Source: Microvirga arabica
Lineage (GTDB): Bacteria; Pseudomonadota; Alphaproteobacteria; Rhizobiales; Beijerinckiaceae
DNA length: 36,169 nt
Reading direction: 5' to 3'
Assembly (NCBI RefSeq): GCF_016811235.1
Contig: NZ_JAFBID010000067.1
Span: forward strand, 1 to 36,169
A program made the position numbers and the translations under genes. The number at the start of each line of letters is the position of its first letter. Within the stretch, counting starts at the first letter, position 1. The notes beneath the pieces were generated by a model. It was given only the letters and a program-made list of their open reading frames with translations, was not told where the DNA came from and made no database searches. Shown here piece after piece: positions 16,601 to 24,252 of the stretch.

Positions 16601-16682
16601 GTCATGGCCGGGCTTGTCCCGGCCATCCCCGTCTCTGAGCGGGGTAAAAATGTGGATCCCCGGAACAAGTCCGGGGATGACG
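16601..16682. repeat. Double palindrome inside the transporter operon
   Basis: Two hairpins in tandem: ATGGCCGGG-CTTGT-CCCGGCCAT (16604-16626) and ATCCCCGGA-ACAAG-TCCGGGGAT (16656-16678). The second is nearly the same as the palindrome at 8426-8448. They lie between the binding-protein gene and the permease genes. As stable RNA hairpins they could lower permease expression relative to the binding protein. The sequence structure is clear; the regulatory role is inference. Confidence 0.8.
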
Positions 16683-16722
16683 GAGGGTGTCAAAGGCGGC
16701 GGCGTGAGATCATAGGCGCGTC

Positions 16723-18204
16723 TTACTCCGTCCACGATACTTCCGTCACGTCGTTCACCGGAATCGGCGAGTTCTCCCACAGGCCTTTGACCTTCGCGTT
16801 CCACACGCCGAGCTTCGGCAGCTGGAACAGGAAGAGGGCCGGAACATCCTCGGCGAGGATCTTCTGCGCCTGAGCGTATTTCTCGAAGCGTGCCTTCTCG
16901 TCCGTGGTCTTGGCAGCGTCCGCGATCAGCTGCTTGAAGGTGTCGTTCTTGTAATTGAAGTAGTAGCTGTCGCGGGCGAAGATATCGATGTCGAGCGGCT
17001 CCGTGTGGGACACGATGGTGACGTCGTAATCCTTGTTCTTGAACACCTCCTCGATCCACTTGGCCGGGAATTCGGTGGGGACGATCTTCAGCTCCACGCC
17101 CACCTCGGCGAGCATGGCCGAGATCAACTCGGCCGAGCGGCTGGCATAGGCCATCTGCGGCGCCTTGATGGTGATGGAGAGGCCGTTGCCGTGACCGGCT
17201 TCCTTCAACAGCGCCTTTGCCTTCTCCACGTCGTAGGGAACGGCGCCGGTCATGTCCACATAGGCCGGGTGGTTCGGCGAGAAGAAGCTGCCGATGGGGG
17301 TGCCGAAGCCGGAATAGGCGCCCTCGATCAGCGTCTTGCGATCGATGGCATGCATCAGCGCGCGGCGCACGCGCACGTCGTCGAACGGCTTCTTGGCATT
17401 GTTCATGCCGGCGACCGTCTCGCCCTCGGTGTTGCCGGCGACCGCCTTGAAGCGGCTGTCCTTCTGGAACTCGGCGAAGAGTTCGGGTGCGCCGAGATTG
17501 GGGAACGCATCCACGTCGCCGGCGCGCAGGGCCGCCACCTGCGCCTGCGCGTCGCTGATGAAGCGGAAGGTCACGGTGTCGAGCTTCACCTTGTCCTTCT
17601 GCCAATAGTCGGGATTCTTCGTCAGCTCCACCCGGTCGCCGCGGGTCCAGGACTTGAACTTGAACGGCCCGGTGCCGACTGGATTCGCCGCGTTGCTGGC
17701 GGCCGTCTCCGGCGCCACGATAACCGCATCGCCCCAGCCCAGATAGGTGAGGAAGTTGCCCGACGGGTTCTTCAGCTTGATCACCACCGTGGCGGGATCG
17801 GGCGTCTCGATGGTGTCGATGGGCGCGAAGATCTGCTTCTGGGCATTGGTCGACTTGGGGTCGCGAGCCCGGTCGAAGGCGAACTTCACGTCGGCCGAAT
17901 CGAAGGCCGTGCCATCATGGAACTTCACGCCGTCCTGAAGGCGGAAGGTATAGGTCAGCCCGTCCGGCGAGACCTCCCAGCTCTTGGCCAGCAGCGGCTG
18001 CACCTTGCCGTTCCGGTCGATCCGCACCAGACCCTCGTACAGATTGGCCAGGGTGACCTCGCGGATGGCCACGGGGGCGGCAACCGTCGGGTCGAGGCCC
18101 GGGGGCTCAATGGGCATGCCCACCACCAGAGAGGTCTTGGCGGCAAAAGCCGGGATGACGCTGACGGAGAGGAGTAGGGCGGCGGTCAGAAGGCGCTTCG
18201 TCAT
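16723..18204 (-). CDS. ABC importer solute-binding protein, DppA/OppA family (SBP family 5)
   Basis: 493 aa periplasmic protein. A Sec signal peptide MTKRLLTAALLLSVSVIPAF ends at AFA-A. The family-5 signature follows: LVVGMPIEPPGLDPT, VTLANLYEGLVRIDRNGKVQPLLAKSWEVSPDG and TYTFRLQDGVKFHDGTAFDSADV. Such proteins bind peptides, but relatives bind opines, glutathione, nickel chelates or sugars, so the ligand is open. The ATG at 18204 was chosen because the signal peptide begins there. It is the first gene of a minus-strand block with two permeases, divergent from the DUF2218 gene; the 195 bases between them must hold both promoters. Confidence 0.93.
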   Translation of the reverse strand: MTKRLLTAALLLSVSVIPAFAAKTSLVVGMPIEPPGLDPTVAAPVAIREVTLANLYEGLVRIDRNGKVQPLLAKSWEVSPDGLTYTFRLQDGVKFHDGTAFDSADVKFAFDRARDPKSTNAQKQIFAPIDTIETPDPATVVIKLKNPSGNFLTYLGWGDAVIVAPETAASNAANPVGTGPFKFKSWTRGDRVELTKNPDYWQKDKVKLDTVTFRFISDAQAQVAALRAGDVDAFPNLGAPELFAEFQKDSRFKAVAGNTEGETVAGMNNAKKPFDDVRVRRALMHAIDRKTLIEGAYSGFGTPIGSFFSPNHPAYVDMTGAVPYDVEKAKALLKEAGHGNGLSITIKAPQMAYASRSAELISAMLAEVGVELKIVPTEFPAKWIEEVFKNKDYDVTIVSHTEPLDIDIFARDSYYFNYKNDTFKQLIADAAKTTDEKARFEKYAQAQKILAEDVPALFLFQLPKLGVWNAKVKGLWENSPIPVNDVTEVSWTE

Positions 18205-18399
18205 CGGGCGTGAACTCCATCCGGTATGGGCTGCGACAGGTCGCATTCGCCTCAGCTTACGCAGGATGGCGCCGGATGGAAGAGCGTCATCACCGATTGT
18301 TCACTTAACTTCAGGCGGGCAGGATCCTAAGCAGCTTTGTCGACACATGCGTGAGGCCAGCCCCTTCAACCGGCTTCAGCGGCACGGAAAGGCTTTGAC

Positions 18400-18687
18400 A
18401 TGGCTCTTGAAACGGCACGGGTGCCCACTGCGAACGGTGCCCGATATCTGCAGCAGCTCTGCAAGCACTGGAGCCACAAGCTGGACGTTCAGCTCTCCGG
18501 GAATGAGGGCATCGTGCGCTTCCCGAGCGCCGTCGCCACCATGAGGGCCGAATCCGACGCCCTGATGGTCTCGGTCGAAGCGTCGGACGACGAGACCTTG
18601 CAGCGGATGAAGGGCGTGGTCGCCTCACATCTCGACCGCTTCGCCTTCAAGGAGGCGCCGCTGCCGTTCGAATGGTCCAAGGGCTGA
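18400..18687 (+). CDS. DUF2218 domain protein
   Basis: 95 aa covering one DUF2218 domain: ARVPTANGARYLQQLCKHWS, HKLDVQLSGNEGIVRFPS, LMVSVEASDDETLQRMKGVV and the C-terminal SHLDRFAFKE...PFEWSK. The family is small and cytosolic; in other genomes it often lies next to siderophore or iron-uptake genes, but nothing here links to iron. GGAAAGG precedes the ATG. It is transcribed against the flow of the transporter genes and divides the ATPase-dehydrogenase operon from the binding-protein/permease operon. Confidence 0.85.
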   Translation: MALETARVPTANGARYLQQLCKHWSHKLDVQLSGNEGIVRFPSAVATMRAESDALMVSVEASDDETLQRMKGVVASHLDRFAFKEAPLPFEWSKG

Positions 18688-18700
18688 TGGAGGGCTCTCT

Positions 18701-18741
18701 GTCATTCCGGGGCGGCTCATCAGAGCCGAGCCCGGAATGAC
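18701..18741. repeat. Intergenic palindrome after the DUF2218 gene
   Basis: Arms GTCATTCCGGG (18701-18711) and CCCGGAATGAC (18731-18741) are perfectly complementary; an inner GGCTC/GAGCC extends the fold. The GTCATTCC...GGAATGAC edges resemble those of the element at 8302-8397. It begins 13 bases after the DUF2218 stop and may serve as a transcription end for both convergent genes. Confidence 0.75.
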
Positions 18742-18809
18742 AGGGCGTTTCGTTTCAAATCGATATCACCGGCACAGGGCCGGTGATGACGTAGAGGTTC
18801 TTGCTGGCC

Positions 18810-19559
18810 TTAAATACACCGCCCGCCATCGACCTCCAGCACCACGCCGGTGATCATGCTGGCTTCGTCGGAGGCCAAGTAGAGGGCCGCGTTGGCAATG
18901 TCCTGCGGGGTGGAGAAGCGGCCGAGGGGAATCGAGTTGACGAAGAGCTCGCGCTTCTGGGGCGTGTCCTCGCCCATGAAGGTGGCGAGCAGCAGCGTCT
19001 CGCCGGCCACGGGGGCCAGCGCGCAGACGCGGATCCGGCTGGGGGCGAGCTCCACGGCCATGGATTTGGTCATGGTGTGCACGGCGCCCTTGGTGCTGTT
19101 GTACCAGGTGAGGCCGGGGCGCGGGCGCAGGCCCGCCGTGGAGCCCACATTGATGAACACCCCGCTGCCCTGATTCTGCATGAGCGGCACGGCCGCCTTG
19201 GCGAAGAGGTAGATCGACTTCACGTTCACCGCGAAGACCCGGTCGAACTCGTCCTCCTCGACCTCCAGCATCGGCCGGTTGCGATGGCTGATGCCGGCAT
19301 TATTGACCACGATGTCGAGCTTGCCGAAGGCGGAGACGGTCTGCTCCACCGCCGCATTCACGTCGGCGGCCTTCGACACGTCGGCGGCCAATCCGATGGC
19401 GGAAGCGCCGATTGTCTCCGCCGCGCTCTTGGCCGCCGCCTCGTTGATGTCGATGATAGCGACTTTGGCGCCTTCGCGGGCGAATGTTTCAGCGATACCC
19501 AGACCAAAACCTGAGCCGGCGCCCGTGACCAGCGCCACCTTGCCTTCAAGGCGATTCAT
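18810..19559 (-). CDS. Short-chain dehydrogenase/reductase (SDR)
   Basis: 249 aa classical SDR, a cytosolic NAD(P)-dependent alcohol/ketone oxidoreductase. The cofactor motif TGAGSGFGLGIA (12-23), NNAG (86-89), catalytic Ser140, Tyr153 and Lys157 (YNSTK) are present. Asp37 at the end of the second strand (VAIIDIN) suggests a preference for NAD over NADP. The C-terminal IANAALYLASDEASMITGVVLEVDGG is standard. GGGGAAG precedes the ATG. It is the third gene of a tight operon after the ABC ATPase and the aldehyde dehydrogenase (30 bases from the latter). It may supply or use the aldehyde handled by that enzyme; the substrate is unknown. Confidence 0.92.
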   Translation of the reverse strand: MNRLEGKVALVTGAGSGFGLGIAETFAREGAKVAIIDINEAAAKSAAETIGASAIGLAADVSKAADVNAAVEQTVSAFGKLDIVVNNAGISHRNRPMLEVEEDEFDRVFAVNVKSIYLFAKAAVPLMQNQGSGVFINVGSTAGLRPRPGLTWYNSTKGAVHTMTKSMAVELAPSRIRVCALAPVAGETLLLATFMGEDTPQKRELFVNSIPLGRFSTPQDIANAALYLASDEASMITGVVLEVDGGRCI

Positions 19560-19589
19560 GCGTTCTTCCCCTGATTGAAACGTGTTGAT

Positions 19590-21062
19590 TTATCCGTGCG
19601 CGATGACCAGCGTGCGGGTCGTGGTGAACTCGATCAGGCCCTCGAAGCCCTTCTCGCGTCCATGGCCTGAGCGGCCGAAGCCGCCGAAGGGCAGCTCGAT
19701 CCCGCCGCCGGCCCCGTAGCAGTTCACGAAGACCTGACCTGCGCGCATGGCACGGGCGACGCGGGTGGAGCGCATCCCGTCCCGGCTCCAGACGCCTGCC
19801 GCAAGGCCGTATTGCGTGCCGTTCGCGAGACGGATCGCCTCCGCCTCGTCCTCGAAGGGCGTTGCCACCAGCACCGGTCCGAAGACCTCTTCCTGGGTCA
19901 GGATACTCTCATGCGGAACGGGGGCCAGGAAGATCGGCGCCACGTAATAGCCGCCGGGAGGCGCATCGAGCGCCACCACGCCTTCGCCCACGATGGCAAG
20001 ACCCTCGTTGCGCCCGCGCTCCAGGTAGCTGAGGACACGGCGCTGCTGCGCCTGGTTGATCATGGGGCCGAGGTCGGGCTCATGCTCGGGATGTCCGGCG
20101 CGCAAGGTCCGGAAACGCTCGGAAACCGCATCGACCACATCCTGGAAGATGCCGCGCTGAATCAGCAGGCGGCTGCCGGCCGAGCAGGTCTGGCCGCCGT
20201 TCTGGATGATGGCGTTGACGAGGGTGGGGAGCGCGCGCTCCAGATCCGCGTCGTCGAACACCACCTGGGCCGACTTGCCGCCGAGTTCGAGGGTGACGCC
20301 CACATGGTTCTGCGCCGCCGCCACCTGGACCGCCGTGCCCGTCTCGGGGCTGCCGGTGAAGGACAGGAAGTCGATGCCGGCATGACCGGCGAGCGCCGCG
20401 CCCGCCGTGCGGCCGAGACCCGTCACCACGTTGAGTGCGCCATCCGGGAGGCCGACCTCCTGGGCAAGCGCCGACACGCGCAGGATCGTCAGCGAGGCGT
20501 CCTCGGCAGGCTTCACCACGGTGGCGTTGCCGGCAGCAAGCGCCGCGCCGACCGAGCGGCCGAAAATCTGCATCGGGTAGTTCCAGGGCACGATATGCCC
20601 CGTCACCCCATGCGGCACCCGCTCGACACCGATGAAGTGCGTGTTGAGATAGGGGATCACGTCGCCATGCAGCTTGTCGGCGGCGCTGCCGTAGAATTCG
20701 AAATAGCGGGCGAGCGCGATGGCATCGGCGCGGGACTGGCGCAGGGGCTTGCCATTGTCGCGGCTTTCCAGAAGCGCGAGTTCGTCTGCATGGGCTTCGA
20801 CCGCGGTGGCGAGCTTCATGAGCAGGCGCCCGCGCTCGGTCGCCGTCAGCTTGCCCCATGCGCCGTCGAGTGCTTCACGGGCAGCTTTCACGGCCTCGTC
20901 GATGTCATGAGGCGTACCAGAGGCAATGCGGGCGAAGAGCGTGCCGTCGACGGGTGAGAACACATCGAGCGTCATGCCGTCAGAGGCGGGGCGGTCGCGC
21001 CCGCCGATGAAATTCTGGAACACCATGTTGGGCGCGACTGACGCGCTGACCTGATCATTCAC
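19590..21062 (-). CDS. NAD(P)-dependent aldehyde dehydrogenase
   Basis: 490 aa. It oxidises an aldehyde to a carboxylic acid in the cytosol. Marks: the oxyanion-hole motif VPWNYP (158-163, Asn161), FTGSPETG for cofactor binding, the general base Glu259 in TLELGGKSAQ and the nucleophile Cys293 in GQTCSAGSR. The C-terminal PFGGFGRSGHGREKGFEGL is typical of the betaine/aminobutyraldehyde-like group. Translation starts at GTG (21060-21062) preceded by AGGGAG. It lies 13 bases after the ABC ATPase gene, so it is almost certainly cotranscribed with that gene. The substrate cannot be told from sequence. Confidence 0.93.
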   Translation of the reverse strand: MNDQVSASVAPNMVFQNFIGGRDRPASDGMTLDVFSPVDGTLFARIASGTPHDIDEAVKAAREALDGAWGKLTATERGRLLMKLATAVEAHADELALLESRDNGKPLRQSRADAIALARYFEFYGSAADKLHGDVIPYLNTHFIGVERVPHGVTGHIVPWNYPMQIFGRSVGAALAAGNATVVKPAEDASLTILRVSALAQEVGLPDGALNVVTGLGRTAGAALAGHAGIDFLSFTGSPETGTAVQVAAAQNHVGVTLELGGKSAQVVFDDADLERALPTLVNAIIQNGGQTCSAGSRLLIQRGIFQDVVDAVSERFRTLRAGHPEHEPDLGPMINQAQQRRVLSYLERGRNEGLAIVGEGVVALDAPPGGYYVAPIFLAPVPHESILTQEEVFGPVLVATPFEDEAEAIRLANGTQYGLAAGVWSRDGMRSTRVARAMRAGQVFVNCYGAGGGIELPFGGFGRSGHGREKGFEGLIEFTTTRTLVIAHG

Positions 21063-21075
21063 GGGTGTCGTCTCC

Positions 21076-22686
21076 CTAAATCATCGTATGCATGCCCGGC
21101 ACGGCGGCCAGGAGCTGGCGGGTATAGGCATCCCGCGGATCGGCAAAGAGTTGCGCGGTTTCGGCCATTTCCACAATCCGACCTTTTTGCATAACAGCCA
21201 CGCGGTCGCAGATCTGGGCGGCAACCCTCAGGTCGTGGGTGATGAACAGAATGGCAAGGCCGAACTCTGCTTGCAGGCCCTTCAGCAGCTTCAGAATCTC
21301 GGCCTGAACCGACACGTCGAGGGCCGAGACGGCCTCATCCGCCACCAGCACGTCGGGCCGCATGGCGAGCGCGCGGGCGATGCCGATGCGCTGGCGCTGG
21401 CCGCCGGAGAACTCGTGCGGATACCGTTCGATAGCCTGGGCCGGGAGCCCGACCTTCTCCAGCAGGATGCGTGCATCATCGAGAGCCTTGGCCGGATCCG
21501 TTCCCTGCGTGACCGGCCCCTCGGCGATGATGCGCCCGACGGTGCGGCGCGGATTGAGGGAGGCGAACGGGTCCTGAAACACCATCTGGATCTTGCGGCG
21601 ATAGGGGCGCAGGTCGCGCTGGGACAGGGCTCCGAAGTTGAGATCGCCGATGGTGATGGCGCCGCCGTCGGGCTCGATCAGCCGCAGCACGCAGCGCCCA
21701 ACTGTCGACTTGCCGGAGCCGGATTCGCCGACAAGCCCGAGCGTCTCACCGCGACGGATATCGAAGCTCACCGCATCGGCCGCTTGGACTTCGCGGCCTT
21801 TGCGGAAAAAGCCGCGTCCGCCATAGGTCTTGGTGAGAGCGTCAACCTTCAGAGCGATGGGTTCGCCTGCAAGCTCTTTAGGAGCAGGGGGCTTCAGGGA
21901 GGGGACAGCTGCGAGAAGGCGCTTGGTGTAAGCGTGCTGCGGGCGGGTGAGCACCTCTTCGACAGTTCCTTCCTCGACGAGCTCGCCCTGCTGCAGCACC
22001 GCAACCCGGTCGGCGATCTCGGCCACCACGCCGAAATCATGGGTGATGAAGAGCACCGCTGTGCCCATCTTGCGGCGCAGGTTGTCGATGAGCTTGAGCA
22101 CCTGGGCCTGTGTGGTCACATCGAGCGCCGTGGTCGGCTCGTCGGCGATGAGGAGCTTCGGCTCGAGCGCCAGCGCCATGGCGATCATCACCCGTTGGCG
22201 CTGGCCGCCGGAAAGCTCGTGCGGATAGGCTTTGGCGATCAGCTCCGGATGGGGCAGGTGCACTTCGCTGAGGAGATCGAGGACGCGCCTGTCCCGCTCG
22301 GCAGGCGTGAGCAGCCCATGAGCCCGGAAGGTCTCCGAAATCTGGTCCGCCACCCGCATGACTGGGTTCAGGGAGGTCATGGGCTCCTGAAACACTGTCC
22401 CGACCTCCCGGCCGCGAACATCGCACCAACCTGTTTCGTCGAGGCCGAGGAGATCGCGCCCAGCCAGCCTGATCGAGCCCGACAGGACCTGGACGCCCCC
22501 CGGCAGCAGGCCGATGGTCGCCATGGCGGTCATGGACTTGCCGGAGCCGGATTCGCCCACCACGCACAGGGTCTCGCCCGGATTGATGGAGAGCGACAGA
22601 TTCCTGATCGCGTGCTGCCGGTCAGCCAGGGCGGGCAGGCCGATGGAGAGGTTCTTGATCGACAGCACGGGGGAGGGGCTGTTCAC
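21076..22686 (-). CDS. Dipeptide/oligopeptide-type ABC transporter ATPase, fused DppD-DppF
   Basis: 536 aa with two complete ATPase domains. Domain 1 has Walker A GESGSGKS (44-51), signature LSGGQRQR (158-165) and Walker B LLIADEP (178-184). Domain 2 has Walker A GESGSGKS (320-327), signature FSGGQRQR (426-433) and Walker B VLVADEA (446-452). Both end in the oligopeptide-transporter C-terminal region (HAYTKRLLAAVPSL; DAYTRQLLAAVPGM). In E. coli DppD and DppF are separate; the fusion is common in Rhizobiales. GTG start with AGGAG seven bases upstream. First gene of an operon with the aldehyde dehydrogenase and SDR, and divergent from the gene at 22825. It probably powers the permeases encoded at 14735-16521. 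Confidence 0.94.
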   Translation of the reverse strand: MNSPSPVLSIKNLSIGLPALADRQHAIRNLSLSINPGETLCVVGESGSGKSMTAMATIGLLPGGVQVLSGSIRLAGRDLLGLDETGWCDVRGREVGTVFQEPMTSLNPVMRVADQISETFRAHGLLTPAERDRRVLDLLSEVHLPHPELIAKAYPHELSGGQRQRVMIAMALALEPKLLIADEPTTALDVTTQAQVLKLIDNLRRKMGTAVLFITHDFGVVAEIADRVAVLQQGELVEEGTVEEVLTRPQHAYTKRLLAAVPSLKPPAPKELAGEPIALKVDALTKTYGGRGFFRKGREVQAADAVSFDIRRGETLGLVGESGSGKSTVGRCVLRLIEPDGGAITIGDLNFGALSQRDLRPYRRKIQMVFQDPFASLNPRRTVGRIIAEGPVTQGTDPAKALDDARILLEKVGLPAQAIERYPHEFSGGQRQRIGIARALAMRPDVLVADEAVSALDVSVQAEILKLLKGLQAEFGLAILFITHDLRVAAQICDRVAVMQKGRIVEMAETAQLFADPRDAYTRQLLAAVPGMHTMI

Positions 22687-22824
22687 TGTCGTTCTCCTGC
22701 GAGACGGGTCAAAGGGTTATCCTTGCGATCCCGAACGCCCCGTCAATCCGTTCGGGCGGATGCCGTGTTGAGAATGATGTTTCCTCCGCCATATCATGGC
22801 TGGACTCAGAGGAGCCCTCGAACC

Positions 22825-24252
22825 GTGCATGATGCCGTTCCCAATCCGGCGAAAGACAGGCTGCAGGCCTGTTTCAACGCCCAGAAACGCGCCTGGACGG
22901 ATCAGGGAGGGTTGTCGCCTGAGCGGCGCGACGAGGCGCTCGGAGCGCTCGCCGAGACGCTTGTGCGCCATACCGAGGGCTTCACGAAGGCCATCGCGGC
23001 CGATTTCGGGCATCGCTCGCCGCATGAGACGAAGCTCGCCGACCTTTACCCGGTGATCGCCGCCTTACGCCATGCGCGCAAGAATTTCCGTCGCTGGATG
23101 AAGCCGCGCCGCCGCACCATCCAGTGGATGTTCCAGCCCGGCACCGGGCGCGTTCTCTATCAGCCGTTGGGTGTCGTGGGCATCGTGAGCCCGTGGAACT
23201 ATCCGGTCCAGCTCGCGCTCTGGCCGCTCGCGGGAGCGCTGGCAGCGGGCAACCGGGTGATGATCAAGCCCTCGGAGGTCACGCCGCGCACATCCGCTCT
23301 GCTCGAGGATGTCATTGCGGAGGTTTTCGACCCGACCGAAGTGGCCGTGGTGCAGGGCGGACCCGATGTGGCGCGGGCTTTCACGCATCTCCCGTTCGAT
23401 CATCTGCTCTTCACCGGCTCGACCCGGGTGGGGCGCCAGGTCATGCAGGCGGCGGCCGACAATCTCGTGCCGGTGACGCTGGAGCTGGGTGGAAAATCGC
23501 CCGCGCTCATCGCGGCGGATTACCCGGTCATGCAGGCGGCGGAGCGGATCGCCGTCGGCAAGCTGTTCAATGCCGGTCAGACCTGCATCGCGCCCGATTA
23601 CGTGCTTGTGCCGCGTGACAAGCAGGAAACGTTTGTCGCGGCCTATCGGGATGCGGTCGCAGGTCTGTACCCGACCCTTGCGGCCAATCCCGATTACACG
23701 GCGATCGTCAGCGATCGTCATCATGCGCGCCTTCGCCAACTGATCGACAATGCGCGAGAGCGCGGCGCACAGGTGCACGAGATCAATCCGGGCGGCGAGA
23801 CCCTGGACCCGGCCCAGCGCAAACTCGCGCCCGTCGTGCTGACCGATGTGCCCGATCACGCGCAGGCGATGCAGGAGGAGATCTTCGGCCCTGTCCTGCC
23901 CATCATCCCCTATGACGATGTCGAGCAGGCCTGCCGCTTCATCGGCGCGCGTCCGCATCCATTGGCGCTGTACCTGTTCAGCCATGACAAGGCGACCGCC
24001 GAGCGCATTCTGGCCAGGACGCAATCCGGCGGCGTCGCGATCAACGATACGCTGCTGCATTGCGTGCAGGAGGAGCTGCCCTTCGGCGGCGTGGGGCCGA
24101 GCGGCATGGGAGCCTATCACGGCGAGGCGGGGTTCAAGACCTTCAGCCATGCCCGGTCGGTGTTCCGTCAGGCGCGCTTCAACGGCGCCGGCATGACGAA
24201 GGCGCCCTATGGCAGCCGCATGAACCGCCTTTTGTCTATGCTGCTGCGCTAG
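22825..24252 (+). CDS. Coniferyl-aldehyde-dehydrogenase-like aldehyde dehydrogenase
   Basis: 475 aa from the GTG at 22825, which follows GAGGAG by ten bases; an ATG at about 22774 is an alternative. The frame stays open far upstream antisense to the ABC ATPase, but that part is not coding. Marks: SPWNYPVQL (122-130), FTGSTRVGR, general base Glu220 (LELGGKSP) and nucleophile Cys254 (GQTCIAPDYV), followed by EEIFGPVLPIIPY. The short N-terminus, GQTCIAPDYV and the C-terminal HARSVFRQ stretch place it with the coniferyl aldehyde dehydrogenase/class 3-like group, which oxidises aromatic or fatty aldehydes. It is divergent from the ATPase-dehydrogenase operon, with 138 bases between. Its 3' end overlaps the histidine kinase gene by 17 bases. 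Confidence 0.9.
   Translation: MHDAVPNPAKDRLQACFNAQKRAWTDQGGLSPERRDEALGALAETLVRHTEGFTKAIAADFGHRSPHETKLADLYPVIAALRHARKNFRRWMKPRRRTIQWMFQPGTGRVLYQPLGVVGIVSPWNYPVQLALWPLAGALAAGNRVMIKPSEVTPRTSALLEDVIAEVFDPTEVAVVQGGPDVARAFTHLPFDHLLFTGSTRVGRQVMQAAADNLVPVTLELGGKSPALIAADYPVMQAAERIAVGKLFNAGQTCIAPDYVLVPRDKQETFVAAYRDAVAGLYPTLAANPDYTAIVSDRHHARLRQLIDNARERGAQVHEINPGGETLDPAQRKLAPVVLTDVPDHAQAMQEEIFGPVLPIIPYDDVEQACRFIGARPHPLALYLFSHDKATAERILARTQSGGVAINDTLLHCVQEELPFGGVGPSGMGAYHGEAGFKTFSHARSVFRQARFNGAGMTKAPYGSRMNRLLSMLLR

Noticed and set aside
21088..22824. A 1054-codon plus-strand open frame running from 21088 through 24252
   Set aside because: Only the part after about 22825 encodes a protein (the aldehyde dehydrogenase). 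The upstream part is antisense to the ABC ATPase, has no domain features and reflects high-GC codon bias.
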